47,306 nucleotides of DNA from an uncultured Bacteroidales bacterium (GTDB lineage Bacteria; Bacteroidota; Bacteroidia; Bacteroidales; Paludibacteraceae), in assembly GCA_900317745.1 (NCBI GenBank), contig ONHW01000019.1:1-47306 (forward strand), written 5' to 3'. The notes beneath the pieces were generated by a model. That model was not told the DNA's origin. It saw only the letters and a program-made list of their open reading frames with translations, and ran no database searches. A program made the position numbers and the translations under genes. The number at the start of each line of letters is the position of its first letter. Position 1 is the first letter of the stretch. Positions 34,907-43,271 of the stretch are shown here, one piece after another.

Positions 34907-35356
34907 TTACGCCAGATGCCCTAACAGATTTGGGAATACGGCACGAGGTGTCGGCAGCGATTTGATGATCTCTGCGCACTTCGGGTCGCTTACCAGCACA
35001 TCCGGAGCACCGAGTGCTACCGCACGTTGCGGTGTGAACGCACCTGCTGCAGCCTCCTGAGCAGGAACTTCGGCCTCAGCCGCCGGCACAAGGATGGCAG
35101 CCACCTGCTCCATTACAGGCTCACCGCCTACGGGACAACTCAATCCCTGAATCGAACCTGCCTTGACACAAGCCTCAGCAAAGTTTCGGCAACCGGCAAA
35201 ACCGCAGCCGCCGCAGTTGGCACCCGGCAACACGGCCTGTACCAAATCGATCCGCGGATCCTCTTCCACCGCAAACTTACGAGCCACCACATACAACAGG
35301 ACAGATGAGATGAGTCCTGTCAGTCCTAAAACGAGTAGTGATAAAAGTATTGACAT
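34907..35356 (-). CDS. rnfB: Rnf electron transport complex subunit B, short form without ferredoxin domain
   Basis: A 149-residue RnfB. Present are the N-terminal helix (MSILLSLLVLGLTGLISSVLLY) and the 4Fe-4S domain with NCGGCGFAGC..FAEAC and LSCPVGG (about 47-80). RnfB of Bacteroidales and other phyla normally continues for 100 to 200 residues with two or more CxxCxxCxxxCP ferredoxin motifs that take electrons from soluble ferredoxin. Here the protein instead runs through an Ala/Glu/Pro linker (AEAEVPAQEAAAGAF) into about 45 residues with a single Cys and no such motif, then stops. Only about 70 bases separate it from rnfC, so no frameshifted remainder can be hiding there. The upstream part is certain; the missing module is the oddity. 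Confidence 0.88.
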   Translation of the reverse strand: MSILLSLLVLGLTGLISSVLLYVVARKFAVEEDPRIDLVQAVLPGANCGGCGFAGCRNFAEACVKAGSIQGLSCPVGGEPVMEQVAAILVPAAEAEVPAQEAAAGAFTPQRAVALGAPDVLVSDPKCAEIIKSLPTPRAVFPNLLGHLA

Positions 35357-35380
35357 ATCAGATTTAATTATTTATTCTTG

Positions 35381-35794
35381 TTATTCTAATTTTCTCGCCC
35401 AGAAGGTGAACTTCCGCTGCAACTTGTCGCGAAACAGCCGCAGCACAACGTAATACACCGCCACGCTCACCAAGGCAGCCGTGCCGGCTTTCGCCTCGCT
35501 CCAACCCAGGTAATCAAACGCCGCCACAAATACTACCAGCAGCACAAACGGCACCACATACGCCAGACATACTGCCAACCAGCCGGCTCGCTCGCGCACA
35601 AGCACTTCCACCTCTTCGCCTACATGCAGCGGTTCGATCATACGCGCCTCTATGCGCTTGTCGCGACTCTCCGACGCCACGCACATACCCGCAGCATGAC
35701 AAGCTGCACAGGCACTCGTCTGGGCAATTCGCACTATCGCCAAATCGCCCTCTATACGCTCGACTACGCCGTTATGTCGGATAGCTTCTTCCAA
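35381..35794 (-). CDS. rseC: RseC/SoxR-reducing system protein
   Basis: A 137-residue inner-membrane protein of the RseC/MucC family, found in front of rnf genes in many bacteria and linked in E. coli to reduction of SoxR and control of sigma-E. The N-terminal part has the cysteine cluster TSACAACHAAGMC (about 26-38); two helices follow (AVCLAYVVPFVLLVVFVAAF and the AALVSVAVYYVVLRLF region). There is no ATG: the best start is the TTG at 35794 (MEEAIRHNGVVERIEG), which matches the family's short N-terminus and lies only a few bases after the expected transcription start. First gene of the rseC-rnf unit, 24 bases before rnfB. Confidence 0.85.
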   Translation of the reverse strand: MEEAIRHNGVVERIEGDLAIVRIAQTSACAACHAAGMCVASESRDKRIEARMIEPLHVGEEVEVLVRERAGWLAVCLAYVVPFVLLVVFVAAFDYLGWSEAKAGTAALVSVAVYYVVLRLFRDKLQRKFTFWARKLE

Positions 35795-35801
35795 AACGGC
35801 A

Positions 35802-35833
35802 CAAAGATACAAAAAAAAAATGAAAATTCCAAA
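35802..35833 (-). promoter_or_regulatory. Promoter of the rseC-rnfBCDGEA operon
   Basis: On the minus strand TTTG (35833-35830), 20 bases, TATCTTTG (35809-35802). Transcription should start near 35796, almost on the TTG start codon of rseC (35794), so the message is leaderless or nearly so. Confidence 0.8.
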
Positions 35834-35930
35834 TCTTTATTAAAAATCATTTGCATATGATGGCAAAATGTAAACACCGACTAACATTTTCGAAAAAGTT
35901 ACAACATTTGCTGCGAATTTGACGCAAATA

Positions 35931-35962
35931 TTTGCAAATACAAAATTATTTTTGTACCTTTG
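35931..35962 (+). promoter_or_regulatory. Promoter of the yceD-rpmF unit
   Basis: TTTG (35931-35934), 20 bases, TACCTTTG (35955-35962), 30 bases before the ATG at 35993. It is divergent from the rnf promoter about 100 bases away. Confidence 0.85.
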
Positions 35963-35992
35963 CGCCCGCTTTCCGCAACAACGACAACTGAA

Positions 35993-36445
35993 ATGGCACA
36001 ACTCAACGACATACAACTCCACCTCAACGAGTTGGAACAGGGCAAGCACCATTTCTCTTTCCGTTTGGACGACCTGTTTATTCAGGGCTTGCCGGCAAAC
36101 TACGGAGTTGACAAGAGCGAGATCACAGGCTGCCTGATTGATGCCGAAGCCGATCTCAACCTGCGCGAAAACGACTACAGCCTGCACATCGCGGCGAAAG
36201 GCAGCGTGCAACTTGTTTGCGACCGTTGCCTCGCTACTATGAGCTACCCCGTTGATGTAGCGGACGACATTTGGCCCGACGAGGACGAACAATCCACAGA
36301 CACACTCGACCTCGCATGGCTCACATACGAAATGATAATTATCAATCTTCCGCTCGTGCACAGTCACCCGGATGGTGAATGCAATCCCGATATGCAACCG
36401 CTTCTCCACGCATACGGGGTCGACGCCAAAAACAGCGACGACTGA
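35993..36445 (+). CDS. yceD: YceD/DUF177-family protein
   Basis: A 150-residue protein of the DUF177 family, which in most bacteria lies directly before rpmF, as here. Its role in E. coli and plants concerns 23S rRNA processing or accumulation. The conserved CDRCLATMSYPVDV (about 77-90) is present, and the acidic DDIWPDEDEQSTD stretch follows. The later CNPDMQPLL replaces the second Cys motif of some relatives. The ATG at 35993 follows the promoter by 30 bases; the frame is open upstream into the promoter and is not used. Confidence 0.9.
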   Translation: MAQLNDIQLHLNELEQGKHHFSFRLDDLFIQGLPANYGVDKSEITGCLIDAEADLNLRENDYSLHIAAKGSVQLVCDRCLATMSYPVDVADDIWPDEDEQSTDTLDLAWLTYEMIIINLPLVHSHPDGECNPDMQPLLHAYGVDAKNSDD

Positions 36446-36529
36446 CAATCACATCCGAAGCATAGCGAAAGCCCGAATTGATCTAATTATAAACAAACCA
36501 TACGGCGAAGCAAATCCTTCGACCGATGG

Positions 36530-36566
36530 AATTTAAAAAATTGTAAATGATTAAATTGTAAATAAT
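36530..36566. repeat. 15-base tandem repeat before rpmF
   Basis: AAATTGTAAATGATT and AAATTGTAAATAATT lie end to end directly before the rpmF ATG. Confidence 0.65.
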
Positions 36567-36567
36567 T

Positions 36568-36750
36568 ATGGCACATCCTAAAAGAAGACAATCACACACT
36601 CGCCAAGCCAAGCGCCGTACTCATGACGTGGCTAAGATGCCTGCACTGGCTATCTGCCCTAACTGCGGTGCGCACTACATCTACCACACCGTATGCCCCA
36701 GCTGTGGCTACTATCGTGGCAAATTGGCGGTTGAGCAGGCTGCTGAATAA
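36568..36750 (+). CDS. rpmF: 50S ribosomal protein L32
   Basis: A 60-residue ribosomal protein of the zinc-ribbon type. The N-terminus MAHPKRRQSHTRQAKRRTHD is the family signature, and a full Cys4 site is present in CPNCGAHYIYHTVCPSCG (30-47), so this is the zinc-binding form. It lies 122 bases after yceD with no separate promoter visible, the usual arrangement. Confidence 0.97.
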   Translation: MAHPKRRQSHTRQAKRRTHDVAKMPALAICPNCGAHYIYHTVCPSCGYYRGKLAVEQAAE

Positions 36751-36903
36751 CGCCGGCTGAAGTTGACGAGAGGGCGACGGCTCGTCCTCTCGTTAACTCG
36801 ATTTAACTACCATTACACCTACAACCTTACAAACTGTCAGCAATCAGGCGCAGCTACCCGATTAGGTGACAGTCCACCAATAACTTTCTTACACAAATAC
36901 ATT

Positions 36904-38016
36904 ATGTACGACAACAACAGGTCGAACGACAATCGAAGACCAGCGTTCCGTCCGGATGCGAATCCCGGCGACTACGCCAGCAACACACAACGTGCGCCAC
37001 GTCAGCGCACACGAATAGTCCGTAACGGTGGATCGGTTTACAGCCGCTCCGCGGACGCATACGCACCTAATGGTGAACAACACTACTCGCGTACATCTTC
37101 GGATGGCGCACGCGTACAACGTTCAGCCAACAGCTACCAGCGCCCGGGAAGCAACTACCAGCGTACTGCCGGTAGCAGCCAGGCATACGGCAGCAACCGG
37201 CCGCAACAACGCAACAACCGAAACGCGCAACCAAAGCACCACAGCAGCGTGTACTCCCAGCGCAAACAGGTGGAGTACCGCGAGCGATACGAGGATCCGA
37301 CCAAACCCATCCGTCTGAACAAGTACCTCGCCAACGCCGGCTTCTGCAGCCGACGCGAAGCGGACGACTTTATCCAGGCTGGCGTGGTTACAGTCAACGG
37401 AGAGGTCGTGGACAGCCTCGGAGCTAAAGTGCTGCCTACCGACAAGGTAATGTTCCACCACCAGCCGGTCAAACGCGAGCGTAAAGTATATATACTCCTC
37501 AACAAACCCAAGAACTGCGTCACCACAACCGACGATCCCGAGGAACGCCGTACTGTGATGGATATTGTCAAGAACGCCTGCTCCGAGCGCATCTACCCCG
37601 TAGGACGCCTCGACCGCAACACAACAGGCGTGCTTCTGCTCACCAACGACGGCGACCTCGCTGCCAAACTGACTCACCCCAAGTTCGGCAAGAAGAAGAT
37701 CTACGCCGTAGTTCTTGACCGCGACCTGGAAGAGGAGGACGAAGTAACGATCCGCCACGGTATAACTCTGGACGACGAAGAGATCATCCCCGATGCTCTG
37801 GAGTTCACCGACAAGGACCGCAAGCACATCGGTCTGGAGATTCACTCCGGACAGAACCGTGTTGTGCGCCGCATATTTGAGAAAGTGGGCTACAAGGTTG
37901 TCACACTCGACCGCGTAAGTTTCGCCGGACTGACCAAGCGCAACGTTCCGCGCGGACGTTACCGCTTCCTCACAGAGCGAGAAGTAGCCATGCTCCAAAT
38001 GGGTGCATTCGAATAG
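36904..38016 (+). CDS. rluB: 23S rRNA pseudouridine synthase, RluB/RsuA family
   Basis: A 370-residue pseudouridine synthase. Residues 1-135 are a low-complexity basic region rich in Asn, Arg, Gln and Ser (RSNDNRRPAFRPDANPGD to QPKHHSSVYSQRKQ), probably disordered and RNA-binding. An S4 domain follows (IRLNKYLANAGFCSRREADDFI, about 137-158), then the catalytic domain with the nucleophilic Asp in VGRLDRNTTGVLLLTNDGDLA (about 236-256) and the C-terminal HSGQNRVVRRIFEKVGYKV. RluB acts on U2605 of E. coli 23S rRNA; RluF or RsuA specificity cannot be excluded. The frame is open 47 codons upstream, but the ATG at 36904 starts the usual protein. Confidence 0.9.
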   Translation: MYDNNRSNDNRRPAFRPDANPGDYASNTQRAPRQRTRIVRNGGSVYSRSADAYAPNGEQHYSRTSSDGARVQRSANSYQRPGSNYQRTAGSSQAYGSNRPQQRNNRNAQPKHHSSVYSQRKQVEYRERYEDPTKPIRLNKYLANAGFCSRREADDFIQAGVVTVNGEVVDSLGAKVLPTDKVMFHHQPVKRERKVYILLNKPKNCVTTTDDPEERRTVMDIVKNACSERIYPVGRLDRNTTGVLLLTNDGDLAAKLTHPKFGKKKIYAVVLDRDLEEEDEVTIRHGITLDDEEIIPDALEFTDKDRKHIGLEIHSGQNRVVRRIFEKVGYKVVTLDRVSFAGLTKRNVPRGRYRFLTEREVAMLQMGAFE

Positions 38017-38052
38017 CGATTTCAACTTTTTTTGAAAAAAAAGTCTCAAATA

Positions 38053-38084
38053 TTTGCATATTTGGGATTTTTTTTGTAACTTTG
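38053..38084 (+). promoter_or_regulatory. Promoter of the pdxJ-exbB-exbD-tonB unit
   Basis: TTTG (38053-38056), 20 bases, TAACTTTG (38077-38084), 70 bases before pdxJ. An A/T-only stem (ACTTTTTTT/AAAAAAAGT, 38025-38044) just upstream may end the rluB transcript. Confidence 0.8.
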
Positions 38085-38153
38085 TGGCGGATTTTGTGCG
38101 TGGTGCGCCAAGCGCGCGCGAACATGCACAAAACATATAAAAATTGTTTCTGA

Positions 38154-38867
38154 ATGACACGCTTAAGTGTAAATATCAATAAGATCGCCACGCTACGTAA
38201 CGCGCGAGGAGGAAACGTACCCGATGTCGAGCAGTTCGCCATCGATTGCGAGCGATTCGGCGCACAGGGCATAACCGTCCATCCGCGCCCCGACGAGCGG
38301 CACATCCGCCGTAGCGATGTGTATGCACTCAAAAACTGCATAACTACCGAACTGAACATCGAGGGAAACCCCGAACCGGAGTTCGTAAACATGGTCTGCG
38401 AAGTCAAACCGGCACAGGTGACACTCGTTCCCGACGGACATGACCAACTCACATCCAACCACGGCTGGGACACAATCGCTCATCGCGACTTCCTGACTGA
38501 GGTTACAAAACGTTTTCACGAGGCGGGCATACGCGTTTCTATCTTTGTCAACCCGATCCCTGAGATGGTGGCTGGTGCCAAAGCCGTTGGAGCAGACCGC
38601 GTCGAACTTTATACCGGCCCGTATGCCGAACTGTTTGACACGGATCCCGAAGCCGCCATTGCGATGTACCGCGCCGCTGCCGAGAAAGCCCGCGAACTCG
38701 GATTGGGACTGAATGCCGGACACGACCTGTCAACGACCAACCTCCCCGCCCTACTCCATGCCTTCCCGTGGATTGACGAAGTGAGCATTGGGCACCAACT
38801 GATCGCCGACGCTTTATACTGGGGCATTCAGGAAACAATCAGGCGTTACCTCGCCTGCTGCAAATGA
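38154..38867 (+). CDS. pdxJ: Pyridoxine 5'-phosphate synthase
   Basis: A 237-residue TIM-barrel enzyme that condenses 1-deoxyxylulose 5-phosphate with 3-amino-2-oxopropyl phosphate, the last ring-forming step of DXP-dependent vitamin B6 synthesis. It has [17 protein letters not shown] (4-20), [13 protein letters not shown] (about 39-51), [10 protein letters not shown] with its Gln/Thr substrate contacts, [13 protein letters not shown] and [13 protein letters not shown] (about 182-194). Length is normal. It leads into exbB 22 bases later. PdxJ next to exbB-exbD-tonB is a common Bacteroidales neighbourhood. Confidence 0.97.
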   Translation: MTRLSVNINKIATLRNARGGNVPDVEQFAIDCERFGAQGITVHPRPDERHIRRSDVYALKNCITTELNIEGNPEPEFVNMVCEVKPAQVTLVPDGHDQLTSNHGWDTIAHRDFLTEVTKRFHEAGIRVSIFVNPIPEMVAGAKAVGADRVELYTGPYAELFDTDPEAAIAMYRAAAEKARELGLGLNAGHDLSTTNLPALLHAFPWIDEVSIGHQLIADALYWGIQETIRRYLACCK

Positions 38868-38889
38868 ATAATCAAAAACAACGAATAAT

Positions 38890-39579
38890 ATGCTTTTACA
38901 AATCGACACAACGGCTTTTACCGAGCCTATGCTCCCGGCTGAAGAGCCCGTACAGGAATCTATCAATCTGCTTACTATGGCGCAATACGGCGGCTGGATC
39001 ATGGTTATCCTCGCCCTGCTGCTGGCGTGGGCAATCTACATCTTTATCGAACGACTGATCGTGCTCCACAAGGCTACGAAGGAAGACAGCTCGTTCATGG
39101 ACCGCATCAAGGATTATATCCACGATGGCAAGATTGATTCTGCCCTCAACCTCTGCAAGCAGGCCGGCACGCCTTCCGCACGCATGATTGAGAAAGGTAT
39201 CAGCCGTATCGGCCGCCCGATGCAAGACGTACAAGTGGCTGTCGAGAATGTTGGTAACCTGGAGGTTTCCATTCTCGAGAAAGGACTCGTAATCATGGCT
39301 ACCATCGCTGCAGGCGCACCGATGTTAGGCTTCCTCGGTACTGTGCTCGGTATGGTACAGACCTTCTTCAACATGGCGCAAAACGCCAGCGGAGTAATTG
39401 AGATGTCTGCACTTAGCGAAGGTATGTACCAAGCCATGGTAACAACTATCGGAGGTCTGATCGTAGGTATCATTGCCATGTTCATGTACAACTTCCTCGT
39501 TTCGCGTATCGACCGCGTCGTACGCCAACTCGAGGGACGCACACTCGAGTTCATGGATCTGCTCAACGAACCCGCATAA
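38890..39579 (+). CDS. exbB: MotA/TolQ/ExbB-family proton channel protein, TonB-linked copy
   Basis: A 229-residue ExbB. Three helices are visible: about 34-54 (YGGWIMVILALLLAWAIYIF), 135-160 (including APMLGFLGTVLGMVQTFF, the family signature) and 178-200 (TTIGGLIVGIIAMFMYNFL). A short acidic N-terminus precedes helix 1. It is the ordinary ExbB length, unlike the copy at 27018. Followed by exbD and tonB, it forms the motor that drives TonB-dependent outer-membrane transport. Confidence 0.95.
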   Translation: MLLQIDTTAFTEPMLPAEEPVQESINLLTMAQYGGWIMVILALLLAWAIYIFIERLIVLHKATKEDSSFMDRIKDYIHDGKIDSALNLCKQAGTPSARMIEKGISRIGRPMQDVQVAVENVGNLEVSILEKGLVIMATIAAGAPMLGFLGTVLGMVQTFFNMAQNASGVIEMSALSEGMYQAMVTTIGGLIVGIIAMFMYNFLVSRIDRVVRQLEGRTLEFMDLLNEPA

Positions 39580-39588
39580 TCTCTAATT

Positions 39589-39628
39589 AGAAATCTTCAA
39601 ATCAGAAATCTTCAAATCAGAAATCTTC
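39589..39628. repeat. 15-base tandem repeat between exbB and exbD
   Basis: AGAAATCTTCAAATC occurs twice in perfect tandem, with a third partial copy, ending two bases before the exbD ATG. Confidence 0.85.
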
Positions 39629-39630
39629 CT

Positions 39631-40044
39631 ATGGGTTTAAAGAGACGAAATAAAGTTGAAGCCACGTTCGCCATGTCGTCAATGACGGACTTGATCTTCC
39701 TGTTGCTGCTGTTCTTCGTAATGGCAAGCACCATGTCGTCGCCTAACGACATCAAGATCAATCTGCCGCAGGCTAAGGCGAAAACAAACACCAAGCAGGT
39801 CGTGGCGAAAGTCAGCATTGACGAATTGGGCAATTACTTTGTAGCCCTGGGCAAGGAGAAACCTATCGCCATCGATGCCGAGGACCTGGAGCCCTATCTG
39901 GCTTCGGTGCAGCAACAGGACTCAACGGCTTATATTGCCCTGCATGCCGACGAAGATATTGCGTACAAAGAGGTTGTACGCGTACTTGACATAGCCAACC
40001 AGCACAAAATGAAACTGGTTGTGGCAACAAGGAACAAAAAATAA
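39631..40044 (+). CDS. exbD: ExbD/TolR-family biopolymer transport protein, TonB-linked copy
   Basis: A 137-residue ExbD with the N-terminal helix SSMTDLIFLLLLFFVMAST (about 16-34) holding the proton-conducting Asp, then a compact periplasmic domain ending HKMKLVVATRNK. The stop codon shares one base with the start of tonB (TAATG), indicating translational coupling. Confidence 0.95.
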   Translation: MGLKRRNKVEATFAMSSMTDLIFLLLLFFVMASTMSSPNDIKINLPQAKAKTNTKQVVAKVSIDELGNYFVALGKEKPIAIDAEDLEPYLASVQQQDSTAYIALHADEDIAYKEVVRVLDIANQHKMKLVVATRNKK

Positions 40045-40874
40045 TGAACAACGAACAAAAAGCAAAAATAGAATCCGGCTTTCTGACCACGCTTACCATG
40101 GCGATGATTCTTCTGTTGCTGTGGTACGTATCGATTGATGCGCCGCGTGAGACGGAAGAGGACGGTGTGGAAATAGCGTTCGGCGACAGCGAGAACGGCG
40201 GCGGTGCAGAACCCGAAGCCGTGCCTATGCCCGCCGAGCCGGTCACACAGGCTCCGCCGCCCACTCCGCAGGCACCCTCCGAGAACGACCTCGTAGTCCA
40301 GGACGACGAGGAGTCGCTGGCTCTTGCCAAACAACGTGAGGAGGAGCGCAAGCGCCGTGCCGAACAACAGGAACTCATCCGCAAGCAACGCGAGGAGCAA
40401 GCACGGCTGGAAGCCGAACGACGCGCTGAAGAGCAACGCCTCGCCGAGGAACGTGCACGGCAGGCTGCTATCGAACAGGAGAAACGTGACAAAGCCAATG
40501 CACTTGCAGGCCTGTTCGGCAACAACCAGCAGGGCGCACAAGGCAGCGGAACAACACAGGGCGCGTCGCAGCAAGGCTCGCAGAACCCTGTCGGACACGG
40601 CTCGGTTGGCGGTAACAGTTGGAGTCTCGCCGGACGAAATATCAAAACGCTGCCCAAACCGTCCACACAGTTCAACCAGGCAGGAAAAGTGGTTGTAACG
40701 ATCCAGGTGAACAGCGAAGGAAAGGTTATTTCCGCCACAATCGGTGAAGGCACAACCGTCAGCGACTACCAGACCAAACAAGTGGCTCTGGAAGCGGCAC
40801 GAAAAGCCGAGTTCTCACCGTCTGACAACAAGATTCAAGTAGGAACAATTACATATACTTTCAAATTGAACTAA
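40044..40874 (+). CDS. tonB: TonB-family energy transducer
   Basis: A 276-residue TonB-like protein. An N-terminal helix (FLTTLTMAMILLLLWYVSID, about 13-32) anchors it in the inner membrane. A Pro/Glu-rich part (about 55-85) and a long charged coiled coil (about 95-155: QREEERKRRAEQQELIRK and further) span the periplasm. A Gly/Gln/Ser-rich linker leads to a C-terminal TonB domain with GKVVVTIQVNSEGKVISATI and AARKAEFSPSD. The charged middle resembles TolA more than the Pro-Lys repeats of E. coli TonB. Coupled to exbD by a one-base overlap. Confidence 0.9.
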   Translation: MNNEQKAKIESGFLTTLTMAMILLLLWYVSIDAPRETEEDGVEIAFGDSENGGGAEPEAVPMPAEPVTQAPPPTPQAPSENDLVVQDDEESLALAKQREEERKRRAEQQELIRKQREEQARLEAERRAEEQRLAEERARQAAIEQEKRDKANALAGLFGNNQQGAQGSGTTQGASQQGSQNPVGHGSVGGNSWSLAGRNIKTLPKPSTQFNQAGKVVVTIQVNSEGKVISATIGEGTTVSDYQTKQVALEAARKAEFSPSDNKIQVGTITYTFKLN

Positions 40875-40876
40875 GT

Positions 40877-41404
40877 ATGAACTATCTCTTTCTTGACAAC
40901 GGCTTCGAGGAGATCGAGGCACTGACCACAGTTGATCTGTTGCGCCGTGCTGGCGTAGAACTGACCACAGTTGCCATACGCGGCGAGATTCAGGTGACAG
41001 GCGCACATCAAATAATCGTGCACGCCGACCGTCTGTTTGACGATTGCGACTTCGCGGATGCCGAAATGCTTATCCTCCCCGGCGGAGCAGCTCATCTGGA
41101 GAACCATGAAGCGCTATGCAACCTGCTCAAAAAGCACAACGCGGACGACAAACTCATCGCAGCCATCTGCTACGCACCTTCCGTACTCGGACGTTTGGGT
41201 ATTCTTGAAGGCAAGCAGGCCACCTGCTACCCGGGATTCGAATCCTACCTCGGCGAGAGTTATATCGGCGGATTGGTTGTAGAGAGCAAGAACGTTATTA
41301 CAGCCAAAGGACCGGGACTGAGCAGCGACTTCGCGTTCTGCATCATTGAGAAACTCAAAGGCTCGGAGGTTGCAGACGCAGTGTACGATGCAGCACAATA
41401 CTGA
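40877..41404 (+). CDS. DJ-1/PfpI-family protein (YajL-like)
   Basis: A 175-residue DJ-1 superfamily protein. It has the family start YLFLDNGFEEIEALTTVDLLRRAG with the conserved Glu, the LILPGG loop and the nucleophile elbow AAICYAPSVLGRLGIL with the reactive Cys (about residue 97). YajL-type members act as redox chaperones or protect against glyoxal damage; the exact activity is debated. It starts two bases after tonB, so it is part of the same operon. Confidence 0.92.
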   Translation: MNYLFLDNGFEEIEALTTVDLLRRAGVELTTVAIRGEIQVTGAHQIIVHADRLFDDCDFADAEMLILPGGAAHLENHEALCNLLKKHNADDKLIAAICYAPSVLGRLGILEGKQATCYPGFESYLGESYIGGLVVESKNVITAKGPGLSSDFAFCIIEKLKGSEVADAVYDAAQY

Positions 41405-41446
41405 TCAACCGATACAAAACAAAAATAACAACAAATAACAACAACA

Positions 41447-42601
41447 ATGAAAAAAATCTTTACTATTGCAGCATTGTTCCTGCTGAGCGCAGGGATGTTT
41501 GCTCAAGACGTTAACAAAGCTACCGTTGAAGGTCAGGCTGCTGCCGCACAGAACGCAGCAGGCGATCTCAAAGCTATTGACACCGGCGAGAAAGCCTGGA
41601 AGTTCGATGGCGTAGTTGGTCTGAATGCAGCTGCCACTGGTCTCGTGAACTGGGCTGCCGGCGGTAATAACAACGTCAACGGCGTAGCTTACGCCAAGTT
41701 GCACCTACTCTACCACAAGGATGCTATCGCGTGGGAGACGAACTTCGACACCGATTTCGGACTCTCATACATCGAACAACCCGAAGACCCCTTCCAGAAG
41801 TCAAGCGATAATATCAAACTCGCTACCAAGTTCGGTTGGGAGTTCAAGGAGAGCTGGTACCTCACCGCTCTCGGAAGTTTCCAGAGCCAATACGCTTTAG
41901 GTCGCAGTTACGAGGCCGGGTACAATCCCGCCATATCCAAGTGGCTCGCTCCTTCGTACACCGATATCTCGGTCGGTATCGACTGGAAGAAGAGTGTCAA
42001 CGGCGCTGACTTCTCGGTTTATCTGTCACCTATCGCCGGACGAATCTCTACCGCTTGGGTTAGCAATGCTATGAACACCAAGATCAACAACGAGTATGCT
42101 GCCGAATTTGGCGCTCTCGGTGCTTACGACTTCCGCAATGACCTGCAGCAGCGTTATGGCACCTACACCTACGACAAGACTTCAGGCGACAAGATCTACC
42201 GCGACTTCCGCGCTGAGCTGGGTCTGTCACTTAAGGGCGCTATCGCTTACAAGTACGAGAACCTCACTCTGAGCACTACGCTCGGCTTGTTCACACCATA
42301 CCAGGGCAAAGGTTTCGACCTCAAGGCACTCTACGATGCAGCCAACGGTGCAGGCGCATGGGACGCACAGGCTGATGCCGACAAGTATTTCCAGTACTCC
42401 AACAACAACCGCCAGTTCGGTCACTTCGATGTCGATTGGGACGTCGCTGTCAGCTATCAGTTCCTCAAGGTGCTCAATGTCACCCTGTCCACCAGCATGA
42501 AGTATTACCCCGGTGTACTCATTGCTAACAAGAACGGCGACCTCAAAGAGCGCGTACAGTTCAAGTCCGTACTCGGTCTGGGTATTGGTTACAGTTTCTA
42601 A
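41447..42601 (+). CDS. DUF3078-family outer-membrane beta-barrel protein
   Basis: A 384-residue exported protein with signal peptide MKKIFTIAALFLLSAGMFAQ. The mature part shows the DUF3078 features: WKFDGVVGLNAAATGLVNWAAGGNNNVNG near residues 50-78 and alternating amphipathic strands to a C-terminal Phe (VLGLGIGYSF), the signature of an outer-membrane barrel inserted by BamA. Function is unknown; such genes are conserved across Bacteroidales. No own promoter is visible in the 42-base gap, so it may be read with the pdxJ operon. Confidence 0.87.
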   Translation: MKKIFTIAALFLLSAGMFAQDVNKATVEGQAAAAQNAAGDLKAIDTGEKAWKFDGVVGLNAAATGLVNWAAGGNNNVNGVAYAKLHLLYHKDAIAWETNFDTDFGLSYIEQPEDPFQKSSDNIKLATKFGWEFKESWYLTALGSFQSQYALGRSYEAGYNPAISKWLAPSYTDISVGIDWKKSVNGADFSVYLSPIAGRISTAWVSNAMNTKINNEYAAEFGALGAYDFRNDLQQRYGTYTYDKTSGDKIYRDFRAELGLSLKGAIAYKYENLTLSTTLGLFTPYQGKGFDLKALYDAANGAGAWDAQADADKYFQYSNNNRQFGHFDVDWDVAVSYQFLKVLNVTLSTSMKYYPGVLIANKNGDLKERVQFKSVLGLGIGYSF

Positions 42602-42626
42602 AGCCGGAAGACTCAACTATTCATTC

Positions 42627-42905
42627 GTGGAATATTTGCAGCAGATAGAGCAGAACGTATCACGTCTCGTCAGTGCCTACGAGCAGGCGAGACGTGATAA
42701 CGACGCTCTCCAAAAGCAAGTCAGGCAACAATCGGAGGAACTCTTTGCCTTGCGAACACAACTCAAGCAGACACAGGACGAACTCAGAAACCTGCAAATA
42801 GCACACGCACTGACTGTTGACTCACCGCAACGCGTTAAAGCTAAAAATCATATCAGGTCTATTATCACCGACATCGACCGGACAATTGAAGTATTGAAAC
42901 ATTAG
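42627..42905 (+). CDS. Small coiled-coil protein upstream of zapA (ZapB-like)
   Basis: A 92-residue, almost entirely helical protein. It starts with GTG at 42627 (VEYLQQIEQNVSRLVSAY), continues as a heptad-rich coiled coil (NDALQKQVRQQSEELFALRT, TQDELRNLQ) and ends IRSIITDIDRTIEVLKH. Size, shape and its place directly before zapA suggest a cell-division partner like ZapB, but sequence likeness alone would not prove it. The GTG is preferred because it starts after the DUF3078 stop; the in-frame ATG at 42513 lies inside that gene. Confidence 0.75.
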   Translation: MEYLQQIEQNVSRLVSAYEQARRDNDALQKQVRQQSEELFALRTQLKQTQDELRNLQIAHALTVDSPQRVKAKNHIRSIITDIDRTIEVLKH

Positions 42906-42947
42906 CACACATGCGACCATCTTTGGGCGCATCACAAACAATCCACC

Positions 42948-43262
42948 ATGGCTGAGCAGACACAGGGCACACTGAAGATTACCTTGCAGATTGGTGACCA
43001 CACCATGCAGTTTCCCGTCGCGTGGAACGAAGAGAAGTTCTACCGCGACGCCGCGGCTCACCTCAACCAAAGGTTTCAATACTATAGTTCGCACATGAAA
43101 AACAAGTCTGCAGAGCAGATTTGGGTATATGTAGCCTTGGAGGCAGCCATCAATCTGCAACGTGAAAACGCAAGATACGACTTCGAACCGGTTATGGAAC
43201 GTATCAATGCTATCAACAAAATAATCACTGAAGCGTTGGATAACAACGCCGATAAAGAATAA
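42948..43262 (+). CDS. zapA: Cell division protein ZapA
   Basis: A 104-residue ZapA, which cross-links FtsZ filaments at the division ring. The N-terminal strand pair KITLQIGDHTMQFPVAWNEE leads to a dimerisation helix (KFYRDAAAHLNQRFQYY) and a C-terminal coiled coil (VYVALEAAINLQREN). It is followed nine bases later by rny, a pairing usual in Bacteroidetes. Confidence 0.92.
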   Translation: MAEQTQGTLKITLQIGDHTMQFPVAWNEEKFYRDAAAHLNQRFQYYSSHMKNKSAEQIWVYVALEAAINLQRENARYDFEPVMERINAINKIITEALDNNADKE

Positions 43263-43271
43263 TAAACAACT

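Noticed and set aside
42905-42947. A 6S-like RNA next to zapA, as in Proteobacteria
   Set aside because: The gap is only 42 bases, too small for such an RNA.
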